A stretch of 15,155 nucleotides of DNA from JANWHF01 sp036276235 (GCA_036276235.1 DATBDZ010000178.1:1-15155); one strand, 5' to 3'; counted from the stretch's first letter, positions 7,756-14,309 are shown. Notes: generated from the letters alone by a model not told the origin. Numbers and translations are program-made.

Positions 7756-7863
7756 CTCCCTCCCTCGGTACTCCGGGGGAGGGCTGGGAAGGGGGATGTG
7801 TAGAACAAGCGCCTTTCGCGCGAACCCCCTCCCTCACCCTCCCCCGGAGTACCCGAGGAGGGG
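7756..7863. repeat. Two-lobed palindrome, TACT/AGTA class (family C)
   Basis: Arms 7756-7795 and 7825-7863 are inverted copies with a few mismatches around a spacer of about 29 bases. The left arm folds CCCTCCCTCGG-TACT-CCGGGGGAGGG (7758-7783) with one G-T pair. The right arm has the loop AGTA (7848-7851) with a less regular stem. It lies 64 bp after the rsmH stop and lacks a T-run. A 15-base piece of its right flank (7855-7869) recurs inverted at 9417-9431. Confidence 0.83.
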
Positions 7864-7935
7864 ACAAGAAATTGTCATGCACTCCGCCCACTGCATCCGC
7901 GCGGCTGGTGGATTTTTCGACCTTCTTCGCACACT

Positions 7936-8012
7936 GTCATGCTGAAGGTACTCCGAAGCATCTGGCCGGCCTGCGCGAGTGGGCCAGATGCTTCGCAGTA
8001 CCTCAACATGAC
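7936..8012. repeat. Two-lobed palindrome, TACT/AGTA class (family A, copy 2)
   Basis: Arms 7936-7967 and 7982-8012 have the family A sequence. The 14-base spacer is identical to that of copy 1 (GGCCTGCGCGAGTG). The right arm is degenerate: CGCAGTAC in place of CGGAGTAC, and AACATGAC in place of AGCATGAC. About 30 bases to the left (from 7905) resemble the left flank of copy 3 (from about 9444), marking a conserved left extension. Confidence 0.85.
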
Positions 8013-8041
8013 GGCTGAGAGAACGATAAAGCCGAATCGTA

Positions 8042-8112
8042 AATTCGTTTGTAGGGTGTACTCGCCCACCGTTTCGCGCTCGTGGTGGGCGAGTACACCC
8101 ACCCTACGAATT
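8042..8112. repeat. Two-lobed palindrome, TACT/AGTA class (family D, copy 1)
   Basis: Arms 8042-8070 and 8084-8112 are inverted copies with a small gap, around the spacer 8071-8083. The left lobe is GGGTG-TACT-CGCCC (8054-8067) and the right lobe GGTGGGCG-AGTA-CACCCACC. It ends 21 bases before the Shine-Dalgarno site of the beta-propeller gene, so it probably lies in that gene's leader. Copy 2 is at 12258-12336. Confidence 0.85.
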
Positions 8113-8133
8113 CCGTTACATTGAATGCCAGCT

Positions 8134-8139
8134 AAGGAG
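8134..8139 (+). promoter_or_regulatory. Shine-Dalgarno site of the beta-propeller gene
   Basis: AAGGAG lies 7 bases before the ATG at 8147 and is the clearest ribosome-binding site on the plus strand here. Confidence 0.8.
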
Positions 8140-8146
8140 AAATTGG

Positions 8147-9385
8147 ATGAAAGTGATTTTGAATTTCATTGCCCTGATCGTGATGGCCAGCCCGATTGTC
8201 GCTCGCGCCGATTGGCCGCAGTTTCGTGGGGCGACGCATGATGGCGTTTCGACTGAGCCGATGGCGGCGCCGTGGCCGGCGGAGCCGCCGCTGCTTTGGA
8301 AGACCGATGTGGCTGACGGTTTTGGCTCGTTCGCGATCGTCGGCGACAGAGCCTTTTTCATGATTCAAACCAAGGGCGCGGAAGCTTGCTGCGCGGTGGA
8401 GTTGCGAAGCGGCAAGAGAATTTGGGCGACGAACGTCGATAAGACGATTCTGCGCAGCACGGGCGGGATCGGGCCGCGCTCGACGCCACTGATTGATGGG
8501 CAGCATGTCTACGTTTACAGCACGTATCTGAAACTTGCCTGCCTGGATACCGCGGACGGCAAACTTGTCTGGCAGCACGACATCGCCTCGGAGTTCCGCG
8601 GGCAGGTGGGGACGCGCGGCATCGCGCAATACGGAAGCGCCTGCTCGCCGATCGTCGAGGGAGACCTGGTCATCATCAACGGCGGCGGCCCCGGCGCGGC
8701 GTTCATGGCGTTCAACAAAGCCACCGGCGAGCTGGCCTGGAAGAGCGGAGACGATCTGATCACACATGCCACGCCAACACCCGCCACGCTCGGCGGCGTG
8801 CGGCAGGCGATCTTCTTCACCAAGAGCGGTCTGGCCGGTGTCGATGTAAACGACGGGAAGATTCTCTGGCGATATGCGATGCCTTCGCAGCAGCCGGTTT
8901 GTGCGTCGCCGGTTGTCAGCGGCGATATCGTCTATTGCTCCGCCGGCTACAGCGTCGGGGCGGCGGCGATGCGGGTCACCGCGGGCGGCGGCAAGTTCAC
9001 CGTCAATCAGCTCTGGCGGACCGCCAACGCCAACATGAATCACTTCTCCACGCCGGTGGTGAAAGACGGCTATCTCTATGGCATCTACGGTTCGATGATG
9101 CAGGACACCGCGCCGCTTGAATGCATCGAGCTTGCGACGGCAAAACGAATGTGGACAGGGCCGACTGTTGGCGAAGGAGAAGTCATTCTCGTCGATGGAA
9201 AGCTGGTGATTCAGGGCTCACAGGGATTGCTGATTCTCGCCGAGGTCAATCCCGCCGCCTACAAGGAAATCTCCCGCGCCCGCCTTCTTGCGGGCCGGGC
9301 GTGGGGATTTCCGGCATACAGCAACGGCGTGCTGATGTTCCGAACCGACCGCCAAATCGCGGCGGTGGATCTTTCCGCCAAATGA
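8147..9385 (+). CDS. Secreted PQQ-like beta-propeller repeat protein
   Basis: 412 residues. The signal peptide (about 1-21, MKVILNFIALIVMASPIVARA) is followed at once by DWPQFRGATHDGVS, the opening typical of the planctomycete PQQ-like propeller family. Blade repeats of the PQQ/YWTD type recur: AVELRSGKRIWATNV (83-97), ACLDTADGKLVWQHDI (131-146), MAFNKATGELAWKS (187-200), AGVDVNDGKILWRYAM (230-245), and CIELATAKRMWTG (326-338). The repeat with G(K/E)xxW closing each blade supports a seven- or eight-bladed propeller. The family includes BamB-like scaffolds and quinoprotein-like proteins. No dehydrogenase catalytic pair can be identified, so enzymatic activity is uncertain and a binding or scaffold role is equally possible. 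A clear AAGGAG precedes the start. It stands alone between repeat-filled spacers. Confidence 0.88.
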   Translation: MKVILNFIALIVMASPIVARADWPQFRGATHDGVSTEPMAAPWPAEPPLLWKTDVADGFGSFAIVGDRAFFMIQTKGAEACCAVELRSGKRIWATNVDKTILRSTGGIGPRSTPLIDGQHVYVYSTYLKLACLDTADGKLVWQHDIASEFRGQVGTRGIAQYGSACSPIVEGDLVIINGGGPGAAFMAFNKATGELAWKSGDDLITHATPTPATLGGVRQAIFFTKSGLAGVDVNDGKILWRYAMPSQQPVCASPVVSGDIVYCSAGYSVGAAAMRVTAGGGKFTVNQLWRTANANMNHFSTPVVKDGYLYGIYGSMMQDTAPLECIELATAKRMWTGPTVGEGEVILVDGKLVIQGSQGLLILAEVNPAAYKEISRARLLAGRAWGFPAYSNGVLMFRTDRQIAAVDLSAK

Positions 9386-9416
9386 CCATCGCGGGTGCGT
9401 CACCATTGGCGACGGG

Positions 9417-9431
9417 TCTTGTCCCCTCCTC
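9417..9431. repeat. Relic of the family C palindrome flank
   Basis: TCTTGTCCCCTCCTC is the exact reverse complement of 7855-7869, the right end of the family C element. The rest of the element is missing here, so this looks like a truncated copy left after decay or rearrangement. Confidence 0.55.
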
Positions 9432-9478
9432 CGAGAGATTGCGGTTGGTGAATTTTTGTCCACTACCCTCGCACATTG

Positions 9479-9856
9479 TCATGCTGAGTGGCCACCACGC
9501 GCCTTCGGCACACCCGCGAAAGCATGAAACGCCACGGGCACGCTGTCGCGAGCCCATGCCACCCGATTTTGCGCTAGCACTCAAACTGGGTGGCATCGGC
9601 GGCCAGGGGTGCCATGCCTCACGCTTGCGTGAGCATGTGTTTGGGACACCTGCGCAGGGAAATAGCCATCGGAAGAAAGACATGCCCACGCAAGCGTGGG
9701 ACATGGCACCCGCGATCAAACTGGGTGGCATGGGCTTGCGACAGCATACCCGTGGCGTTCGTGCACAACCGCCAACACTTTCAGAGCAGGTACTCCGAAG
9801 AATCTGGCCACTTCGCGAATCGGGCCAGATGCTTCGGAGTACCTCAGCATGACGGT
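9479..9856. repeat. Family A palindrome, copy 3, apparently split by a nested repeat
   Basis: GTCATGCTGAG (9479-9489) is the outer part of the family A left arm. The rest, GGTACTCCGAAGAATCTGGCC, resumes at 9789 and the right arm follows at 9822-9856. In copies 1 and 2 the two parts are contiguous. The conserved left flank precedes 9479 and the conserved right flank follows 9856, so this looks like one element split by about 300 bp. Loops are TACT (9791-9794) and AGTA in the right arm. Confidence 0.75.
9490..9788. repeat. Nested double palindrome (family F) inside family A copy 3
   Basis: Outer arms 9528-9564 and 9723-9759 are inverted copies at 34 of 37 positions. Inner arms 9607-9638 and 9680-9711 are inverted copies at 29 of 32. 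Each inner arm is itself a hairpin: CTCACG-CTTG-CGTGAG on the left and CCCACG-CAAG-CGTGGG on the right. A 16-base direct repeat (TCAAACTGGGTGGCAT) occurs at 9581-9596 and 9716-9731. No transposase frame is present. The exact ends are uncertain by about 10 bases. Confidence 0.75.
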
Positions 9857-9951
9857 TGTCTCCAATCCTGAATTCGAAATGCAGATGGCAACTTGAGTCA
9901 GACTGTTCACGTAAAATTTGGGAGTGCCGGGCGAGGAGGCAATGAAGCCGC

Positions 9952-11892
9952 CTAGGGAATCACGCGTCCGTTTAGCGGCGGCGCCATGCCACCGATTCCA
10001 CCCGGAGGTGGTGGCGGTGGAGGCGGCGGTTGTTGCGGCATGATGCCGATCGGACGCTGGGCGAAGTTGATGTTGTTCACACCGTTGCCGCTGGTGATGT
10101 GAATTGCCGCCGAGACAATTGCGCTTCGCGGCCCGCCCGGCGGCAGCTGTTCGCGGACGGTAAAGCTACCCAGCGAGAGATCATTGAACAGATAGCTGCC
10201 ATCGCGACGCGTTGTGGTGGTTGCGATGATTGTGCCGTCGCTGTCGATGAGCTGCACCCTGCGGCCGGCAATTCCCATCTCACCCGCGTCGGGCCGGCCA
10301 TTGCCATTCACTTCGACATATACGCGGCCGCCGATCGACGGCCGGAAGAAAAATACATTCGCCTGCAGGTTGGTGAGGCTCGTGTTTTGCTCGATCACCC
10401 GCGCCAGCGTAACGTGGTTGATCGCCGACAGTTGCGAGCCGGACAGAATATGCTGATACCAGAATCGATCGCCGTCGCGCACGCGCGCGAATTGGTCGGC
10501 GATGATCCGCGCGAAGGTCGGCCCGAGGCTCGCACCCGGAAGATGATCCTCGGCAAGCCCGCCTACCCAAAGATCGATGTTGTTTACATTCCCATACGCC
10601 TGCTGCAATTCCGCCTGGAGCTTCGTGTTTGAAGTGATCTGCGCGAAGCTGGTAACGCGCGCCAGGCCGTAGGCGGCGCGGGTTGTGTTGTAATCCGCCA
10701 AACCATGATCGCGCCCGCGCTGAATGTTAAGCGCGGCCAGATCCATGCCGCCCTCGCCCGGCTGGCCGAAGAGCAGATTTCGCAGGCTGTTGACAACGTA
10801 AGGATCAACTTCCTCGGCGTTGTCGGATGCCAGGTATTTGAGAATCGGATCGACGCCATTCTGTTCGATGACGGTGGGATTGAAAAAAGCCTCCGCCAAC
10901 GACATCGAATCCCGAAGCGTGTTTCCGTTGTTGTCGAGGAAGTCAATGTCATCGCCAACCAGCGAATGGCCGAAGCGATAGGCGGCTGTTGAGAATTCGT
11001 TGGCGATTCCGGGATTTACGTTTGCGTTATATCCGGCATAGGGCCGCGGCGCGGCCGGGCCAAGCAAGGCCGGCAGGAATTCATTAAACGTAATCTCCTG
11101 CACTTCGGCGATGACCTGTCTTCGGGCCTGCTGATAGATCTGCTCGTCGGTGAGCTTTGGATTGGACCTGGCAATCTGCGCGGCAATGCGATTGTGCTCG
11201 CGCACGAAAACGATTTGCAGCGTCGTCAGCTCTGGGTTCTCTTCAGCGCGCACATCGCCGGCGAGGAATTGGCCGGAGGAATCGAGCGGCAGCAGATCGC
11301 CGGCGCTGGTCTTGAGTTTGCCGCCGGAAAACGTGCGCAGCGAAGCCGCGGTGGCGGCGTCGGAGCCATAGATCATCGAGGCGTCGATCCAGGCGGTGAT
11401 CGAGTTGGTCTGCTGCCGCGGATTGCTCGTGCTGGTGCCTGTCGCCGGATCGTATTGCGAGCGATTGAGCGTAATCACCTGAGTGCCGGTGCCGGCCGGG
11501 TCGAACTGCGGGTCGCCCTTGGGCACGGCAATGTTGAACGCATCGGCGGGCGTACCGTCGTTGGTCAGATCAAGATCGTGATCGAGGAACTGCCCCCACG
11601 CATAGATGAAATTCGACAACTGGCGATTGTTGGTGGGTGTGCCATCCGGCTCCGCATCGATCAAATTGCTGATTACCCGCGCGCTGGGTCGGCTCGTTCC
11701 GCCCGGCGCGGAGATTCCGTCCGCATATGCGGCTACCGCCTTGCGGAGAAGGTCGGTGTTAGCGCTGCCCCAGGTGCTGTGGGCGAGATTGTTCCCGGTG
11801 CCGTCGATCGATTCGACCGTCGATGACATGAGCACGCGGTGCTCGAGGCACTCAGCGAGTGCGCGAGCCTTTTGGGAAAGACGAGTCTGCAT
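9952..11892 (-). CDS. Secreted animal-type haem peroxidase (peroxidase-cyclooxygenase superfamily) with SdrD-B-like C-terminal module
   Basis: 646 residues. The N-terminus has the planctomycete LEPR-XLL export signature in variant form, CLEHRVLMSS (15-24), instead of a classical signal peptide. The haem peroxidase domain spans about 30-515 with its key residues intact: AWGQFLDHDLDLT (98-110) with Gln101, Asp104 (haem-linking type) and distal His105; FVREHNRIA with Arg231; YRFGHSLVG with proximal His309; and LNIQRGRDHGLADYN (388-402). Residues about 521-611 (GGRVYVEVNGNGRPDAGE...GSYLFNDLSLGSFTVRE) are an SdrD-B-like beta-sandwich. The tail is nine prolines then a Gly/Pro-rich end. Bacterial relatives (peroxicin and peroxidockerin groups) oxidise halides or phenolics with hydrogen peroxide; the substrate here is unknown. 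GAAAGGAG sits 6 bases before the ATG. It is followed by the family A/F repeat block. Confidence 0.93.
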   Translation of the reverse strand: MQTRLSQKARALAECLEHRVLMSSTVESIDGTGNNLAHSTWGSANTDLLRKAVAAYADGISAPGGTSRPSARVISNLIDAEPDGTPTNNRQLSNFIYAWGQFLDHDLDLTNDGTPADAFNIAVPKGDPQFDPAGTGTQVITLNRSQYDPATGTSTSNPRQQTNSITAWIDASMIYGSDAATAASLRTFSGGKLKTSAGDLLPLDSSGQFLAGDVRAEENPELTTLQIVFVREHNRIAAQIARSNPKLTDEQIYQQARRQVIAEVQEITFNEFLPALLGPAAPRPYAGYNANVNPGIANEFSTAAYRFGHSLVGDDIDFLDNNGNTLRDSMSLAEAFFNPTVIEQNGVDPILKYLASDNAEEVDPYVVNSLRNLLFGQPGEGGMDLAALNIQRGRDHGLADYNTTRAAYGLARVTSFAQITSNTKLQAELQQAYGNVNNIDLWVGGLAEDHLPGASLGPTFARIIADQFARVRDGDRFWYQHILSGSQLSAINHVTLARVIEQNTSLTNLQANVFFFRPSIGGRVYVEVNGNGRPDAGEMGIAGRRVQLIDSDGTIIATTTTRRDGSYLFNDLSLGSFTVREQLPPGGPRSAIVSAAIHITSGNGVNNINFAQRPIGIMPQQPPPPPPPPPGGIGGMAPPLNGRVIP

Positions 11893-12257
11893 CTGTCGCT
11901 CCTTTCAAATTGCCGGCCAACTGCGGGAGATCCGGCCGGCTTCAGATCCGGCGATCGGCCGCTCCAATGGCTCACGCAAGCGGTTGTCGATTCCACCGCG
12001 CCGGAGATGCCCGGCCCGACATTGGCGCGATGGAAAAAGTGAGAGACACCGGGTCGGCATAAGAGCGAAATGAGCGACAGGAAACGGTTGCCGATCCGAG
12101 GGTCTGGATGTGAAAGGTGAGTCGCATGAAGCAGTGCGGTCGATCGCCTCGACATGCGGACAACTTACGATTCCTCACCTTAAGCTCGAATGAAGGACAA
12201 CCGGCGTAACACGGTGAAGCAACGGATGCCGAGGTACCCGACCATGCCGAGAATTGA
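11893..12257. other. Spacer upstream of the peroxidase gene
   Basis: No gene is seen in these 365 bases. They hold the peroxidase ribosome-binding site (GAAAGGAG on the minus strand, 11899-11906) and a 7-bp inverted repeat, GCCGGCC (11912-11918) with GGCCGGC (11934-11940), in its probable leader. A promoter is expected here, but no convincing -35/-10 pair could be picked out. Confidence 0.5.
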
Positions 12258-12336
12258 TGTAGGGTGGGTGTACTCGCCCACCATTCACAGTCGCAGTAGG
12301 TTCGCAGTCGTGGTGGGCGAGTACACCCACGCTACA
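12258..12336. repeat. Two-lobed palindrome, TACT/AGTA class (family D, copy 2)
   Basis: Arms 12258-12283 and 12311-12336 are inverted copies at 25 of 26 positions around a 27-base spacer. The left lobe is GGTGGGTG-TACT-CGCCCACC (12263-12282), with 8 pairs including one T-G. The right lobe has loop AGTA (12320-12323). The arms match copy 1 (8042-8112) but the spacer is different and twice as long. Confidence 0.87.
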
Positions 12337-12346
12337 GAAGAGGCGC

Positions 12347-12404
12347 GGCGGGATAAATCCCGCCCTACGTCGCGCGCTGCAGGTAGGGCGGGATTTATCC
12401 CGCC
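12347..12404. repeat. Two-lobed palindrome, TAAA/TTTA loop class (family G)
   Basis: Arms 12347-12368 and 12383-12404 are perfect inverted copies (22 of 22) around a 14-base spacer. Each arm is a hairpin: GGCGGGA-TAAA-TCCCGCC (12347-12364) and GGCGGGA-TTTA-TCCCGCC (12387-12404). It lies 14 bases past the stop of the minus-strand S53 gene and could end or stabilise that transcript, though no T-run follows. Confidence 0.88.
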
Positions 12405-12418
12405 GAACGCGTGGCTCG

Positions 12419-13978
12419 CTAATCGGCGGTCGTGCCGACGACAGCGGTGAGGGTGGTCGCGGCCCCCCCGGCCGATGGCGTGAATGTGACAGATGCAATC
12501 AAGTAGTAGGTTCCACCCTGCTGTGCGCCGGGGGCGGTGAATCGCAGCTTCAATTGCTTGCGATGATGAACCGCAAGCCGAATCGTCTTAGTGTCGAGCG
12601 TCGTCAGCAGCATATCCGATGAGTCGAGCGACAGATCCGTCGAAGCGTACAGCGTGACGTTTGCAGTTCCCAAAGCCAAAGCGCCGGCAAGACTTCGCAG
12701 CGATATCGTCGCCGACGAATGATGCGCGGAGATAACGCCTATCGGCATGATGGAGGAAAACGTCGCAGAGAATTGCGTAATCGGAGGCGTTGGCGGAGTT
12801 TGTGATGTCGTCACGCCGACCAATGCATTGATGATGTTGGCGGCATGAGGCGTGCCGAGGCCCGTGGCGGTGTCATAACCGGCGACGGCTTGTACATCAG
12901 TCGCGTTGGCCGCATCTTTCACATCGTTGAAGAACGTCGTGTAGTTTGCGTAGCCGCCCGTTCCCGGCGCGGAATAAAGCCCGTAGAGGGCCGGCAATGT
13001 TTGCGTGACCCCGTCGAGCGAAGCGCGGCCGGCGAGAGCGCGGCCCTGATCGGCGATGGCAATCAGCGCCGCCCATTGCGGCGTGCCGGCGCTGTTCCCG
13101 CCGATCTGCTGCCAACCCGTCGTGTCCTGATACGGAATCGAATCGTAGACGGCAAATGCCGTGTTCGGATCCGCGTCGTAGGAGACATCCGGCGCGCTGC
13201 GGGCGCCGGTCGATTGCGCGCCCAGTTGCCATTGCGGCTGCGGCTCCATTGTGCTGTATCCCCCGCCGGTGCTGTCCCAGGAAATCTCATGGCCGTACGT
13301 GCCCGATTGGTCTTTCAGCGTGAGGCTCGTTCCACCCACGGATAAAACTTGTGGCGAAACCGCCGGCCATCCAGCACCGGCGGCGGGGCCGCTGTCGCCC
13401 CCTGCCGCCACGAACGTCACGCCGGGATGTCCCGCCGGCGCTGCAAGTTCGCCGTCCAAAGTGAGCTGACGTTTGGATTCATTAAATCCCCAGCTCATCG
13501 ACACCACGCTGACCCCCGGCGCCGAGGCGGCATAGTTCGCCGCCGCCACCAGATTCGTCTCGCTTCCCGAACGCGCCTCGACCAGGAGAATGTTCGCCTG
13601 CGGCGCAATCGCGTGCGCCCATTCCACATCCAGGGCAATCTCACTGGCCCACGCGGCATTGGACTTGGGCAGGTTGGTGCCGCCGATCTGATTCACCTTT
13701 TGAAATGAGGGAGGCGCAGGCAGGGAGAACTGAGCGTCAAAGACCGCAAGATCCTCGACGATTTTCGCATCATCGTAAGCATCGACGATGGCGATGGTTT
13801 GGCCGCTCCCATCACCCGCGATGCCGCCGAAATTGATGCCGGTAAAGCCATAGGCTTTGATCGTTTGCGCGGGGGTGAATCCATCCGACGGATCAAATGT
13901 TTGATCGCGATGGTGCACAAGGCGCGGAAGCGCGCTGGCGGAGAGGAGGCGACGGGGTTCGAGCGATTCGATGAACAT
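12419..13978 (-). CDS. Secreted S53-family (sedolisin) serine-carboxyl peptidase with LEPR-XLL N-terminus
   Basis: 519 residues. It opens MFIESLEPRRLLSAS, a canonical planctomycete LEPR-XLL export signature. Residues about 28-390 match the S53 subtilisin-like fold: IAIVDAYDD (62-70), WASEIALDVEW with catalytic Glu113 and Asp117, AAGGDSGPA with the oxyanion Asp195, GGNSAGTPQW with nucleophile Ser296, and the calcium site around FNDVKD (350-355) and GYDTATGLGTP (367-377). Family members cleave proteins, typically at acid pH. The usual long propeptide (Pro-kumamolisin activation domain) is absent: the catalytic fold begins almost directly after the export motif. The usual GTS before the nucleophile reads GNS. 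Residues about 400-519 are an extra beta-rich domain of unknown role. No strong Shine-Dalgarno precedes the ATG at 13978. Activity is likely but untested. Confidence 0.92.
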   Translation of the reverse strand: MFIESLEPRRLLSASALPRLVHHRDQTFDPSDGFTPAQTIKAYGFTGINFGGIAGDGSGQTIAIVDAYDDAKIVEDLAVFDAQFSLPAPPSFQKVNQIGGTNLPKSNAAWASEIALDVEWAHAIAPQANILLVEARSGSETNLVAAANYAASAPGVSVVSMSWGFNESKRQLTLDGELAAPAGHPGVTFVAAGGDSGPAAGAGWPAVSPQVLSVGGTSLTLKDQSGTYGHEISWDSTGGGYSTMEPQPQWQLGAQSTGARSAPDVSYDADPNTAFAVYDSIPYQDTTGWQQIGGNSAGTPQWAALIAIADQGRALAGRASLDGVTQTLPALYGLYSAPGTGGYANYTTFFNDVKDAANATDVQAVAGYDTATGLGTPHAANIINALVGVTTSQTPPTPPITQFSATFSSIMPIGVISAHHSSATISLRSLAGALALGTANVTLYASTDLSLDSSDMLLTTLDTKTIRLAVHHRKQLKLRFTAPGAQQGGTYYLIASVTFTPSAGGAATTLTAVVGTTAD

Positions 13979-14062
13979 CAGCGGTCAACGGACAGTCGAA
14001 GCTTTTAACACAAGCAGTCCCGCGCGTCCCGCCGAATAGCACTGGCGGCTGAAAAATTTCCG

Positions 14063-14090
14063 AAAAAAGCCCCCGGTAACAACCGGGGGC
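14063..14090 (-). terminator. Intrinsic terminator (minus strand), second of a tandem pair
   Basis: GCCCCCGGT (14069-14077) pairs perfectly with 14082-14090 around a 4-base loop. On the minus strand it is followed by six Ts (the A-run 14063-14068 on the plus strand). It lies 85 bases upstream of the S53 start codon and points toward it. Confidence 0.82.
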
Positions 14091-14126
14091 CGCGAGGGAA
14101 CAAACTAAAGCCTTGTGAAAATCTGC

Positions 14127-14165
14127 AAAAAGCTGCGGGAGGGCCATTGCTGGCCCTCCCGCAGC
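14127..14165 (-). terminator. Strong intrinsic terminator (minus strand), first of a tandem pair
   Basis: A perfect 15-bp stem (14132-14146 with 14151-14165) closes a TTGC loop. On the minus strand it is followed directly by five Ts (plus-strand A-run 14127-14131). It would stop transcripts arriving from the 14420-14956 gene, but lies 255 bases beyond that gene's stop codon. Confidence 0.87.
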
Positions 14166-14309
14166 CCGTCCTCTGCACTTTCATCCCCCCGCCTCCGTCA
14201 TCACTAATGACTATATCAGCCGAACATGAGAAGGCAGTGAGAAGGTGTGAGGATTTTACCGATTGAGCGGGTTCAATTTGAGGAGGGGGAATTGAGGACG
14301 GCGGCGTAT

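Noticed and set aside
9121..9852. 243-codon plus-strand frame
   Set aside because: It overlaps the propeller gene in another frame and then runs through repeats A and F; low-complexity Arg/Gly/His composition and no start signal.
9386..9951. Complete insertion sequence
   Set aside because: Inverted repeats are present but there is no transposase frame; at most a MITE-like non-autonomous element.
10030..11826. Long plus-strand frames opposite the peroxidase (10030-10632, 11194-11826)
   Set aside because: They are antisense shadows of a gene with fully conserved motifs, caused by high GC.
12227..12245. GAGGTACCC segment as a further TACT-class element
   Set aside because: It has a GGTACCC core but no inverted partner arm; too degenerate to support.
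960..12404. CRISPR array
   Set aside because: The repeats are palindromes of different sequences, irregularly spaced between genes, with no regular spacers and no cas genes.
14008..14184. Minus-strand frame of about 59 codons starting at 14184 after a GGAGGCGGGGGG sequence, as a leader peptide
   Set aside because: It would run through both terminator stems, has no recognisable composition or regulatory codon run, and its start spacing is poor; only the terminators are supported.
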